In this document: piece after piece, positions 7,350 through 17,285 of the stretch
Position numbering within the stretch: position 1 is the stretch's first letter
Layout of the letters: every line of letters begins with the position of its first letter
Origin: Reyranella aquatilis
Lineage (GTDB): Bacteria; Pseudomonadota; Alphaproteobacteria; Reyranellales; Reyranellaceae
Length of the DNA: 64,000 nt
Direction: 5' to 3'
NCBI RefSeq assembly: GCF_020880995.1
Contig: NZ_JAJISD010000004.1
Span: 1-64,000 of the forward strand
Position numbers and translations under genes: made by a program
Notes under the pieces: model-generated
What the model saw: only the letters and a program-made list of their open reading frames with translations
Told to the model about the DNA's origin: nothing
Database searches by the model: none

Positions 7350-8969
7350 CTATTGCGGCTTGCGCTTGAATACGGCGAGCGTCCCGAGCTTGCCGGCCGG
7401 GACATAGCGCTGGCGCCAGCCCGGAGCACGCTCGTCGAAGAAGGCCTCGTCGAAGATGTTCAGCAGGATGTAGTCAAAATTGCCGCGTGTGATCTCTTCG
7501 CCGAGCTTGCCCTGTTGCAGCGCGCGCAGGGCGGGAACCCGCATCTTGCCGTCGAGGTTGACGACGCGGTCCGGCAGCATGAAGCCGAAGCGTCCCGACT
7601 CCATCATGCCGATCCGTGATCCGTCCGACATGAACGGCGACCGGGCGAGCGCGTAGGCGGAGGAGCCGAAATAGCCCCGGTAGGCCACTCCCCAGGGCTC
7701 GGCGATCCAGTAGACGTTCGACAGGATGGCGGCGAGCAGAACCGCCGATGCCGCGGCGGCGAACACCCTCGACGACTCGAAGCGCCGCGCCGCGGCGACG
7801 ATCACCAGCGACAGCAGGATGACGATCAGCAGCTTCACCGGGCCGAAGTAGCGCTCGTAGAACTGGACCGCGGAGCTGACCAGCGGATAGTAGGCGAGCA
7901 GCACGACGTTCGATGCCGCGAGCGCCAGCAGCACGAGGCGTGTCGGGGCATCCGCCAGCGTGGACCGCGGGCGGAACACGGCGATCGCCAGACCGACCGT
8001 CAGGACCGCCGCCACCAAGCCGCCGACGATCGGCGGCTCGGTGAGGATTCCCCGCAGGCGCACGAACAGCAGCGGCACGAAGGACACGATGAAGGCACGG
8101 ATCGTATCGGCCGGATGACTGAAGGGACGCAGCGCCGACGAGGTCGCCACGCCGCTCTGGGGCACGAACAGTCCCGCCACCCAATAGCAGTAGGCGATCC
8201 ACGGGAGGACCAGCACACAGGCAATCAGGCCGGCGACGACCAGTTCGAAGAAACGGGCCCGCGAGCGGTCCGCGACCAGCAGGGCCAGCATGACGAACGC
8301 GCAGACGAAGACGCCATCGTTGCGCGCGAGCATCAGGATGCCTGCGCTCACGCCCATCGCGGCGGCGCGCCTCAGGCTTGGCGTGCGCACCGTCATTCCG
8401 GCACTGCGCTGCGCGACCACCAGGAAGAGAAGCAGTGCGGAAAGGTAGAGCCCGCTCTCCATGCCGTTCACATAGAGTTCGTTCAGCTGGCGGTCCCAGA
8501 GGAAGAGGCCCGCGACCAGCGGTATGGCCAGGATGGGGAACGGCAGCCGCGTCGCGCGCTGCACGAACAGCACGAGCAGCAAGGCGCCGCCGATCCAGAA
8601 GGCATAGCTGGCGAGATAGAGGATCGCGAAGGCCGCGCGGTCGGAACCGGCGAGATAGGCGATGGCGCAGAGAAGCGCCCAGAGCGGCTGGATGCCCGAC
8701 GTCCATTCGACGCCGTCGATCGTGATGCCGGCGCCGCGGGCGGCGTTGCGCGCGATGGTCAGATAGTAATAGGCATCGTCGCCGCCCTCGGCGAACGCGA
8801 CCGCGACGAGGTCCGTCGACAGGAGGCGATTGGCGCTTTCGGCGACCTTGAACAGGAGGCAGGCACCGATCAGCGCAAGAAGGAATGCGACCAGGATCCT
8901 GTCGACGGCGCGGGGCGCCGGCCGCTTCGTGCGGGGCTGACGCAGAGGACCCTGCGGATACGGCTCCAC
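7350..8969 (-). CDS. GT-C (ArnT/GT39-like) membrane glycosyltransferase
   Basis: The product has 539 residues with about ten to twelve predicted membrane helices. After the first helix the acidic loop GGDDAYYYLTIARN appears, with the Asp pair typical of GT-C enzymes that take sugar from a polyprenyl phosphate. A soluble C-terminal part (from about DGSRIGMMESG to the end) would face the periplasm. The start is GTG at 8969 with a strong GAGGGGGAA site. The divergent neighbour at 9014 is a GtrA-family protein, a common partner that may flip or use the polyprenyl-phosphate sugar. The acceptor glycan is unknown. Confidence 0.7.
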   Translation of the reverse strand: MEPYPQGPLRQPRTKRPAPRAVDRILVAFLLALIGACLLFKVAESANRLLSTDLVAVAFAEGGDDAYYYLTIARNAARGAGITIDGVEWTSGIQPLWALLCAIAYLAGSDRAAFAILYLASYAFWIGGALLLVLFVQRATRLPFPILAIPLVAGLFLWDRQLNELYVNGMESGLYLSALLLFLVVAQRSAGMTVRTPSLRRAAAMGVSAGILMLARNDGVFVCAFVMLALLVADRSRARFFELVVAGLIACVLVLPWIAYCYWVAGLFVPQSGVATSSALRPFSHPADTIRAFIVSFVPLLFVRLRGILTEPPIVGGLVAAVLTVGLAIAVFRPRSTLADAPTRLVLLALAASNVVLLAYYPLVSSAVQFYERYFGPVKLLIVILLSLVIVAAARRFESSRVFAAAASAVLLAAILSNVYWIAEPWGVAYRGYFGSSAYALARSPFMSDGSRIGMMESGRFGFMLPDRVVNLDGKMRVPALRALQQGKLGEEITRGNFDYILLNIFDEAFFDERAPGWRQRYVPAGKLGTLAVFKRKPQ

Positions 8970-9013
8970 GTAATTCCCCCTCGAACCCGTGACCTGATAT
9001 ATTGGCCACGTCG

Positions 9014-9409
9014 ATGAATATTGTTGTCATATATTTGGCGGGGGCGCTGGTTGCAACGCTTGGAAACGTTGCGAGCCAGGAAGTCGTCTGGCGTCTGCTG
9101 GGGGGCACCGGCCTCTACTATTCCATGATCGTCGGCACCGCCGTAGGCCTCCTGATCAAGTACACCTGGGACAAGCGCCTGATCTTCGCCTACCGGCCGG
9201 CCTCCCCCGCCCACGACTTCATGACGTTCCTGCTGTACGCCGCCATGGGGGTCGCGACGACGGCCATCTTCTGGGCGGTCGAACTGGCCTTCTGGTACAC
9301 GTTCCACACGACGACCATGCGGTACGTCGGCGGCGTGATCGGCCTCGCGATCGGCTACTGGGCAAAGTACCGGCTCGACAAGCGCTTCGTCTTCGGCTCC
9401 CAGCCATAG
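9014..9409 (+). CDS. GtrA-family membrane protein
   Basis: This small protein of 131 residues has four membrane helices and two Lys-Tyr-x-x-Asp-Lys-Arg motifs (KYTWDKRLIF near the middle and KYRLDKRFVF at the C-terminus). These are characteristic of GtrA, which is thought to translocate polyprenyl-phosphate-linked sugar. The ATG at 9014 was taken as the start; a TTG four codons upstream is possible. It is divergent from the GT-C glycosyltransferase and is followed 23 bp later by a TVP38-like gene on the same strand. A lipid-linked sugar step for envelope glycosylation is the likely joint role. Confidence 0.8.
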   Translation: MNIVVIYLAGALVATLGNVASQEVVWRLLGGTGLYYSMIVGTAVGLLIKYTWDKRLIFAYRPASPAHDFMTFLLYAAMGVATTAIFWAVELAFWYTFHTTTMRYVGGVIGLAIGYWAKYRLDKRFVFGSQP

Positions 9410-9432
9410 CCCGCCTGCTCCGAGCCCTGCCG

Positions 9433-10101
9433 ATGCGACTTCGCTTCCTGCTCGCCGTTGCAGCCCTGCTGTTTGCCGTCGTCGGCATCGCCGCAGCCTG
9501 GTGGACCGTCGGATCGCTGGGCATCGTAACGCCCGAGAAGATCGGAGCGTGGCTCGCCGCGACCCGCGGCCATCCGTGGGCGCCGGCCGTGGTCGTTGCC
9601 GCCTTCATCGTCGCCGGCCTCGTTGTCTTCCCGATCCATGGGGTCGTGCTGGCGACCGCCACCGTCTTCGGCGGCTGGACCGGCTTCGCCTATTCGGCCG
9701 TCGGCGTGTTCTTCAGCGGATGGGCGCCCTACTTTATCGGCGCATTGCTCGGCAAGGACGCGGTGGCCCGCAACTTCGGTCCCCGGGTGCAGCCCGTCCT
9801 GCGGGCGGCGAAGGAACACGGGGTACTGGTCGTCGTGGGGTTGCGGATCGTGCCGGCCGCCCCGGGGACCCTCACCAACCTCGCCCTCGGTGCGAGCGGC
9901 ATCCGCTTCCCCGATTTCATCATTGGAACGCTGGTCGGCATGCTGCCGGGCCTGATCGTGGTCTCGCTGATGGGCGACCGACTCATGGCGTTCCTGCAGT
10001 CCCCTTCCCTCCTCGACATCGTCCTGCTCGCCCTGTGCGTGGCCGCCTATGTCGCCATCGCCGTGGGTGCGCAGATCCTGGTGTCGCGCTGGCGGAAATG
10101 A
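9433..10101 (+). CDS. TVP38/TMEM64 (DedA-superfamily) membrane protein
   Basis: The product has 222 residues with about five or six membrane helices. It carries the VTT-domain signatures FPIHGVVLATATVFGGWTGF, in place of the usual FP..ll...G..fG, and GLRIVPAAPGTLTNLALGAS. DedA/TVP38 proteins are proton-motive-force dependent lipid transporters or scramblases, and some recycle undecaprenyl phosphate. That would suit its place beside GtrA and a GT-C enzyme. Its stop codon abuts the convergent SGNH gene with no gap. The exact substrate is unknown. Confidence 0.8.
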   Translation: MRLRFLLAVAALLFAVVGIAAAWWTVGSLGIVTPEKIGAWLAATRGHPWAPAVVVAAFIVAGLVVFPIHGVVLATATVFGGWTGFAYSAVGVFFSGWAPYFIGALLGKDAVARNFGPRVQPVLRAAKEHGVLVVVGLRIVPAAPGTLTNLALGASGIRFPDFIIGTLVGMLPGLIVVSLMGDRLMAFLQSPSLLDIVLLALCVAAYVAIAVGAQILVSRWRK

Positions 10102-11208
10102 CTAGGGGACCGCGCGCCTGGCCGCGCCGGCCCTGATCGCATCGGCGATGGCCGCCGCGATCCGACGGTTGCCCTCCGCCGACATGTGGAAGTTGAAGAA
10201 GATCGCCTTCTTGCCGGGATCCTGCGCGGCCCGGTCGACCGTTTCGTAGGTGTCTAGCGTGCCCATGCCGGCCTTGGCGGCGCAGGCGAGGACCGCTCGG
10301 GTCTGGCGGATCTCGTCGACGATCCAGGGCGGGCGCGGGTCGAGGTTCCAGACCGGCGGCGCGTATAGGCCGACGATCAGGGTCGGAACGCCGAGCGCCG
10401 CCAGCCGCTCCATCAGCGGGCAGGCGAGTTGCTCGCCCGTCCCGCGCGGCAGGATGCGAACGCCCGCCGCCTGCCATTCGTAGGGATCGCCCACCCGCCG
10501 CATGATCGTCTCGAGCAGCGCGGACCAGCCGAACACATCGCGCAGGAGACGCAGGTGCCAGGGTATCGTGGCGTCGGGCGGGACCGGCACGTTGCGCAGC
10601 ACGGGCTTGCCGTCCACCAGGTCGAAGTACGGCTTCTCCTTCCCCCACAGGCGACGATACTCGCTGCGCCGCAGATCGTCGGCGATGAAACCGACGACCA
10701 GGAGGCCGGGCCTGTCCCGCGCCACGAGCTGTTCGGTGTAGAGGACGATCTGGTCGAGGCCAAAGCCGACCACGCCGGCGTTCAACACCTTCCGCCCGAG
10801 ATCGGCCTGCAGGAGCGCGGGCCAGCTCCCGTCGTCGGCGATCTCGGCGCCATAGGTGAAGGAATCGCCGGTGGCCAGCACCGGCGCCCCAGCCGCCATA
10901 CCGGAGCCGTCCGGCGTGACGCGGAAGCCGCGCGCATCGTGATTGGCTTCCGGTGACTTGAAGTCCGGCCGCGAGACGAAGCCCAGACGCGGATCGAAGG
11001 CGAACTGGCGCCCCAGCTCGCCCTCGAAGCGGGCCTGCGAGGCCAGCACGAAGTTAGGCCATCGCAGCAGCCATTCGCTTCCGCGATTGAAGCGCGTGAC
11101 CAGCTCCAGCCCGACGAGCGCGATAAGGATGGAAACGACGACCAGCGCGATCGCGCCCACCCGTTCGGCCGCGGGCGAGAGGGGGCGCTTGCCGGGAGCT
11201 GATTGCAT
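10102..11208 (-). CDS. Membrane-anchored SGNH/GDSL hydrolase
   Basis: The product has 368 residues. One N-terminal membrane helix spans about 17-38, followed by an extracytoplasmic SGNH hydrolase domain. Block I is GDSFTYG with the nucleophile Ser116, block II is NAGVVGFGLDQ, and the catalytic His lies in FHMSAEGNR near the end. Such proteins commonly complete O-acetylation or deacetylation of surface polysaccharide. The acyltransferase 3 gene ends 50 bp upstream on the same strand. Together they resemble the OafA-type AT3-SGNH fusion split into two genes. The start is the ATG at 11208, which has only a weak ribosome site. Confidence 0.8.
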   Translation of the reverse strand: MQSAPGKRPLSPAAERVGAIALVVVSILIALVGLELVTRFNRGSEWLLRWPNFVLASQARFEGELGRQFAFDPRLGFVSRPDFKSPEANHDARGFRVTPDGSGMAAGAPVLATGDSFTYGAEIADDGSWPALLQADLGRKVLNAGVVGFGLDQIVLYTEQLVARDRPGLLVVGFIADDLRRSEYRRLWGKEKPYFDLVDGKPVLRNVPVPPDATIPWHLRLLRDVFGWSALLETIMRRVGDPYEWQAAGVRILPRGTGEQLACPLMERLAALGVPTLIVGLYAPPVWNLDPRPPWIVDEIRQTRAVLACAAKAGMGTLDTYETVDRAAQDPGKKAIFFNFHMSAEGNRRIAAAIADAIRAGAARRAVP

Positions 11209-11258
11209 GCCGCGACTATAGGTTTGCGCAACTGCCGGGAGAAGTCCGGGCGATCGCT

Positions 11259-12341
11259 TCAGGGCTTCGGTGGAAGGCCCGCCAGCCTCGCCTGGAGACG
11301 TTCGGCCGGGCGGGCCAGCGCACGGCGCACCGGAATGTCCCAGAGGCGCGACAGGATGAACGCGGCAATGACGACGCTGCCGGCCATGGCCAGTACGAAG
11401 GGCAGCGAAAAGGCGGGAGTGCCCGGTGTGACGGTCGCCGGTTGCAGGAAGATGACCAGCGGCGCATGGAGCGCATAGACGGGATATGAGACTTCGCCGA
11501 GCCAGGCATAGGCGCGCTGTTCGAGGCGCGTTGCCGGTTCGACGGTCGACGCCCACACCAGGATCGGGACCAAGAGTGCCGACCCGAGGTAGGTTGCCCT
11601 GCCGTAGGGCAGCATGCAGAGCCCCACGAAAATCAGGCAGGCCAGGATCGACGAGAAAGCGGGCAGACGCGGTGGCAAGCGCTGCCAGAGACGGAACACC
11701 AGCACGCCGCCCAGGAAGAAGAACAGGGCGCGCGCCAGTCCACCGCCGAACGTGCCCAGGCCGAAGCCCGGTGGCACGATGTGGAACTGCACGCTCTGCG
11801 CGAAGCAGGCGAAGGAGAGCACCATGGCCACCAGGATGGTCCGGGTGGAAGGGCGCGCTATGCCGTAGATCCAGTTCGCAACCAGTTCGAAGAACAGCGA
11901 CCAGGCGGGCGGGTTGAGCGGAAACATGAAGTCGTGGATCGTGAGCGTTCCCGTGCGCACGGCGAACGGCGCGAACGCCGGCAGGAAGACCAGCGCCATC
12001 GCGGTGGCCATGACGAGGCGGCGCCATTCCCCGGGCAGGCTCGGTGTCGCGAGTTCCGCCGCCAGTCCGAGCCCGAGGCCGAGCAGATACATCGGATAGA
12101 GACGAACCAGGCGGCGTGTCATGAAGGCGCCCACCGTCATGCCATCCCGCAGCCGCTGCTCGTACGTGAAGGACAGGATGAAGCCGCTCAGGCAGAAGAA
12201 ATAGTCGACGGCGACGACCGCGTTCGGAAACAGCGTCGTCGACGCCAGACCGCTCGCCGTGAAGTGAAAGAGCATCACGCAAATGGCCGCGATGCCGCGC
12301 GTCCCGTCGAGTGTCAGGAAGCGGCGTGCCGCGGAATTCAT
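11259..12341 (-). CDS. Acyltransferase 3 (OafA/YrhL family) membrane protein
   Basis: This 360-residue protein has about ten membrane helices. The N-terminus shows the AT3 signature LDGTRGIAAICVMLFHF, with conserved Arg and His, and VDYFFCLSGFILS. The family moves acyl groups, usually acetyl, across the membrane onto surface glycans. It lacks the C-terminal SGNH domain found in longer homologs, and that activity is encoded by the next gene downstream at 10102-11208. The start is the ATG at 12341 with a poor ribosome site. The target polysaccharide is not known from this sequence. Confidence 0.87.
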   Translation of the reverse strand: MNSAARRFLTLDGTRGIAAICVMLFHFTASGLASTTLFPNAVVAVDYFFCLSGFILSFTYEQRLRDGMTVGAFMTRRLVRLYPMYLLGLGLGLAAELATPSLPGEWRRLVMATAMALVFLPAFAPFAVRTGTLTIHDFMFPLNPPAWSLFFELVANWIYGIARPSTRTILVAMVLSFACFAQSVQFHIVPPGFGLGTFGGGLARALFFFLGGVLVFRLWQRLPPRLPAFSSILACLIFVGLCMLPYGRATYLGSALLVPILVWASTVEPATRLEQRAYAWLGEVSYPVYALHAPLVIFLQPATVTPGTPAFSLPFVLAMAGSVVIAAFILSRLWDIPVRRALARPAERLQARLAGLPPKP

Positions 12342-12414
12342 GGGATATTCACTTCAACCGTATCCTGCGATGACGCTGGCAGCGCGCGGAGAGACCATAG
12401 GAACCACTCCCGGC

Positions 12415-13647
<1,233 letters not shown>

Positions 13648-13825
13648 TCAAGGCTGGCCTGACGGCGGAATTCCGTGCGTCAGGACCGGGAGGCGGCCGC
13701 TGCGTCCTTTTCGTCCAGCGGTGAGGCTGCAGAAAATCCGCGATTTTTGCCTTAGTTCTGCATCATACTGGCGCCAGGATCAGGGCGACCCGGGACCCCC
13801 GGCAAGACAAACAGTGAGGCTAGCG

Positions 13826-15724
13826 ATGAAGAGACGTGTTCTGACGCAGGCGCTGTTGATGGGACTGGTGGCGAGGCCCGTGTTTGCCGCAAATCCGCCG
13901 CCTGCCTTGCAGGAGACGCCGGGTCTGCTCGACAAGGTGAAGTCGGGCGCCCTGCCGCCGATCGAAAAGCGACTGCCGCAGAAGCCCCGCGTCATCGAGA
14001 GCTTCTCGGGCAGCGACGGTCCGGGCCGGCATGGCGGCCAGCTCAACATGCTGGTCGCGGCCACGCGCGACACCCGCCTGATGACGATCTACAGCTACAC
14101 GCGCCTGATCGTGTACGACGACAAGTTCAAGCTGCATCCCGACATCCTCGAAAGCTACGAGGTCAAGGAGGGCCGCGAGTTCACCCTGAAGCTGCGCGCC
14201 GGCCACAAATGGTCGGACGGCCATCCGTTCACGACCGAGGACTTCCGCTTCTTCTGGGAAGACATCGCCAACAACAAGGACCTGTCGCCGAACGGGCCGT
14301 CGGTCGAATTGCTGGTCGAGGGCAAGCCGCCCAAGGTCGAGATCCTCGACGAGCTGACGATCCGCTACACCTGGGACAAGCCCAACCCCGACTTCATCGA
14401 GAGCCAGGCGCGCGCCGCACCGCTCTTCCTGTTCCGCCCGGCCCACTACCTGAAGACGCTGCATGGCAAGTACACGGACGAGGAGGAGATCCTCAAGCGC
14501 TACAAGGGCAGCCGCTGGTCCAACGTGTTCAAGCGCCAGGACGCGATGTACGGCAACAGCAACGTCGACCTGCCGACGCTGAACCCGTGGGTCCTGACGA
14601 CCGTCCCGCCGGCGCAGCGCTTCGTCTTCGTGCGCAACCCCTACTTCCACCGCATCGATGCCAAGGGCAAGCAGCTGCCCTACATCAACGACGTGATCAT
14701 GACGGTGGTCGCCGCCAACCTGATTCCCGCAAAGGCGGGCCTCGGCGAATCGGACCTGCAGCCGCGCTATCTCGGCCTGCGCGACTACACCTTCCTGCGC
14801 GACGCCGCGAAGACCTCGGGCATCAAGGCGCTGCTCTGGGAGAAGGGATCGGGCTCCGAAGTCGCCTTCTATCCCAACATGAACGCCAACGACGAGACCT
14901 GGCGCAAGCTCAACCGGGACGTCCGCTTCCGCCGCGCGCTGTCGCTGGCGATCAATCGCGACGAGCTGAGCGACGTCGTCTACAGCGGCCTCGCCAAGCC
15001 GTCGGCCAACACGATCATGCCGCGCTCGCCGCTGTTCAAGCCGGAGTACGCGACCAAGTGGGCGACTCAGGACGTCAAGGCAGCCAACAAGCTGCTGGAC
15101 GAGATCGGACTCACAAAGAAGGGCAGCGACGGCATCCGCCTGCTGCCCAACGGCCAGCCGGCAATGTTCGTGGTCGAGCACTCCAGCGAGAAGGCCGACG
15201 AGGTCGACAACATGACCTTGGTCATCGACCAGTGGAAGAAGATCGGCATCAAGGCGCTGCTGAAGCCGCAGACGACTGACAATTTCCGCCTGCGTACCAC
15301 GTCGGGCGAGGCGATCATGACCGCCTATGCCGGTGTGACCACGGCGGCGCCGACTCCCGACACCAGCCCGCGCGAGTTCACGCCGGTTATGCAGGGCGGC
15401 CTGCAATGGCCGAAATGGGGCCTTTACGTCGAATCCAAGGGCAAGCAGGGCGAGCCCTGCGACATGGAGGTCGGCAAGAAGCTGCTCGAACTGCTGCAGC
15501 AGTGGGAGCAGGCGGTCGACAGCGCCGGGCGCCGCAAGGCCTGGGAAGAAATCCTGACGGTGAATGCCGACGAGGTCTTTTCGATCGGCACCGTCAACGA
15601 GGTGCGCCAGCCGGTCACGGTCGGCAAGAAGGTGCGGAACGTGCCCGAGAAGGGCTACTGGGCCTGGGATCCGGGCGGATATATCGGGCTCTACGAGCCC
15701 GACACGTTCTGGATCGCCGGCTAG
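13826..15724 (+). CDS. ABC transporter substrate-binding protein, SBP_bac_5 family
   Basis: The product has 632 residues. The first ~22 are a signal peptide ending in VFAAN. The rest is an extracellular solute-binding protein family 5 fold, with SYEVKEGREFTLKLRAGHKW and SDGHPFTTEDFRFFWEDI as the clearest signatures. The lobe containing the conserved VRFRRALSLAINRDEL follows. Members bind oligopeptides, opines or other large solutes, and the specificity cannot be read here. The ATG at 13826 follows GTGAGG. No permease or ATPase gene is adjacent, so the transporter must be elsewhere or shared. At over 600 residues it belongs to the longer branch of the family. Confidence 0.87.
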   Translation: MKRRVLTQALLMGLVARPVFAANPPPALQETPGLLDKVKSGALPPIEKRLPQKPRVIESFSGSDGPGRHGGQLNMLVAATRDTRLMTIYSYTRLIVYDDKFKLHPDILESYEVKEGREFTLKLRAGHKWSDGHPFTTEDFRFFWEDIANNKDLSPNGPSVELLVEGKPPKVEILDELTIRYTWDKPNPDFIESQARAAPLFLFRPAHYLKTLHGKYTDEEEILKRYKGSRWSNVFKRQDAMYGNSNVDLPTLNPWVLTTVPPAQRFVFVRNPYFHRIDAKGKQLPYINDVIMTVVAANLIPAKAGLGESDLQPRYLGLRDYTFLRDAAKTSGIKALLWEKGSGSEVAFYPNMNANDETWRKLNRDVRFRRALSLAINRDELSDVVYSGLAKPSANTIMPRSPLFKPEYATKWATQDVKAANKLLDEIGLTKKGSDGIRLLPNGQPAMFVVEHSSEKADEVDNMTLVIDQWKKIGIKALLKPQTTDNFRLRTTSGEAIMTAYAGVTTAAPTPDTSPREFTPVMQGGLQWPKWGLYVESKGKQGEPCDMEVGKKLLELLQQWEQAVDSAGRRKAWEEILTVNADEVFSIGTVNEVRQPVTVGKKVRNVPEKGYWAWDPGGYIGLYEPDTFWIAG

Positions 15725-15764
15725 CGATCCGGAACCCTGGCGGAAGGAAGGATCGGGCGGCCCG

Positions 15765-16130
15765 TCACTGCGGCTTGAGCGGGCCCTCGAACAGGCAGTA
15801 GCCGTCGAGCATGATCTTGGCGTCGCCCGGCTTGACCGAGCCCACCACGTCCATCTTGTTGCCGCCGCCCACGATGGTGGTCGTCTTGAACTTCATGTCA
15901 GGCCCCAGCGTCGCCTTGAAGCCGCGCTCGGGGCGGCCTTCCTGCTGGAACCAGCCATCCACGCTGGTGCCGACGACGGTGACCTTGATCACCATCTTGT
16001 AGGTCGGGCACTTGCCGCTGCCCGGGACGTTCAGCCCGTAGCCCGTCCAGGTCCACACGGCCGGCTCGGCCGAAGCGGGCAGCGCAGGAAGAAGAGCGAC
16101 CAGGGCGGCCACGGCGACTTTTTTCAGCAT
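15765..16130 (-). CDS. Small secreted protein of unknown function
   Basis: The product has 121 residues. The start at 16130 is favoured because GAGGG sits eight bases upstream; an ATG two codons earlier (16136) is too close to it. Residues 1-21 form a signal peptide ending PASAEP. The mature protein is beta-rich with two cysteines, in GKCPTYKM and DGYCLFEG, likely to pair. It resembles the many short alphaproteobacterial proteins that describe a small lipid- or metabolite-binding barrel, but no family was recognised. It is convergent with the ABC receptor gene. Confidence 0.7.
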   Translation of the reverse strand: MLKKVAVAALVALLPALPASAEPAVWTWTGYGLNVPGSGKCPTYKMVIKVTVVGTSVDGWFQQEGRPERGFKATLGPDMKFKTTTIVGGGNKMDVVGSVKPGDAKIMLDGYCLFEGPLKPQ

Positions 16131-16282
16131 CGACATTCCCTCACCAGAAGGGGGCACCAATCTCATGCACCGGCTGCGGCGGCGGGGTATCCGTCGCTCA
16201 GCGGCGCCCGGGAACTATACCGCAGACTCAATATCGAAAACGTGCCGATTTGAAGGCGCCCGGCCGCCTGCCGCGAAGCGCC

Positions 16283-16483
16283 TCATCGCGGCCGCTTCTT
16301 CTTCGGCGGCTTGCGGTCCGGCACGGTCTTCGAGGCGAGCGCGGTCTGCAACGCCCGCTCCGCCATCTTCACCTTCGCCTCGCGGGTCGGATCCTCGACA
16401 GGGAGGTTCCGGGCGAAGTTCAACCGCGCTTCCGCGCGCTGCAGCAGCTGTGCTTTCCTGTTTTCGGAGATTGGCTGGCCCAT
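16283..16483 (-). CDS. Small basic hypothetical protein
   Basis: The product has 66 residues (71 if a TTG at 16498 is used, which lies just after GGAG). It is helical and charged, with ENRKAQLLQRAEARLNFARN and a repeat of Arg/Lys every few residues, and it ends in the strongly basic PPKKKRPR. This suggests nucleic-acid contact or a disordered tail. No family was recognised. It is the third of three small genes in line on the minus strand (17130 to 16283), separated by gaps of 31 and 43 bp, probably one transcript. Confidence 0.45.
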   Translation of the reverse strand: MGQPISENRKAQLLQRAEARLNFARNLPVEDPTREAKVKMAERALQTALASKTVPDRKPPKKKRPR

Positions 16484-16526
16484 ACCGGCTTGTAGCAAAA
16501 ACTCCGGGTGCCGGCATGGCCTGCCG

Positions 16527-16790
16527 TCACGCCTTGCGCCCGGGGCGCTCCGCGGCGGGCGGGCGGACCTCGGAACTGCCCTCGTCTTCCGCTGACCTGT
16601 CGACGGTGCGTTCCAATCCGTAACGGCCGCCCCCCTCGTCCTCGCGCTCGTAGCCCGGCCCGTTTTCCGCGTCGGCCCCGTAAACGCCCTTCCTCCGCTT
16701 CTCCTCGCGGCGGGCGTCCTTCGCCTGCCCTGTGGCGCTGTAGCTGGCCGAAACTTCGTTCGGGTCGGGCTTCTTCGGACTGGCGCTCAT
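16527..16790 (-). CDS. Small hydrophilic hypothetical protein
   Basis: The product has 87 residues, rich in Glu, Arg, Gly and Asp, with no hydrophobic core. It is probably disordered (for example KDARREEKRRKGVYGADAEN). The start at 16790 is set by a textbook AGGAGG site six bases upstream. No domain was recognised. It lies 31 bp after the small two-helix membrane protein and upstream of another small gene. The strong ribosome site is the main reason to believe it is real. Confidence 0.6.
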   Translation of the reverse strand: MSASPKKPDPNEVSASYSATGQAKDARREEKRRKGVYGADAENGPGYEREDEGGGRYGLERTVDRSAEDEGSSEVRPPAAERPGRKA

Positions 16791-16821
16791 GAATCCTCCT
16801 GGGTTTGGGCGGGGGCGGCGG

Positions 16822-17130
16822 TCACGGCGCCGAGGGGCGGCGGACCGCGAGAAGCGTCCCGTATCCCGCCCCGGCGCAGCAGACCGCCAGAACGGCGAAG
16901 AGGAACGCAACCGGATCGCGGCGGCCGATCCCCATCCACAGGGCGAGGCCGGCGAATACCAGAGTGAGAACGACCGCGCTCCACCACACCGCACGCACGC
17001 CCAACCGCAATTTCTGTATGCGCTCGACAGGCTTCGATGTGTCGGAGGCGGCGCCGTCCGCACGCGGCGCTTCCGGACGGGCGGTCCCGGTCTCCGGGGT
17101 ATCGTCGCGAGGCGGGGTTCGGTCGGCCAT
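16822..17130 (-). CDS. Small two-helix membrane protein
   Basis: The product has 102 residues. The first ~45 are hydrophilic and acidic/proline-rich. Two membrane helices follow, separated by a short GIGRRDP turn, and the tail is short and basic. No family was recognised; the layout resembles small inner-membrane stress proteins. The start is ATG at 17130, about 155 bp from the divergent FGE-fold gene. It is the first gene of the three-gene minus-strand run. Confidence 0.6.
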   Translation of the reverse strand: MADRTPPRDDTPETGTARPEAPRADGAASDTSKPVERIQKLRLGVRAVWWSAVVLTLVFAGLALWMGIGRRDPVAFLFAVLAVCCAGAGYGTLLAVRRPSAP

Positions 17131-17285
17131 GAGCTTCAACGGGTACGGTCGCCCGAGGCTGCATCCCGCGTTACACCCCCTTCCCCGACGCCGGCAGAAG
17201 AAAAGCCCGGCCGGCGCGGGAGGCACCGGCCTTCCGCCGCTCGTGGGAGACCGACGCTCCTTCAAAAGGACATGCGGCACGCCAT

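Noticed and set aside
10102..12282. A 726-codon fused frame covering SGNH and acyltransferase genes
   Set aside because: The first half is out of frame with the acyltransferase 3 gene; the real SGNH protein begins at 11208.
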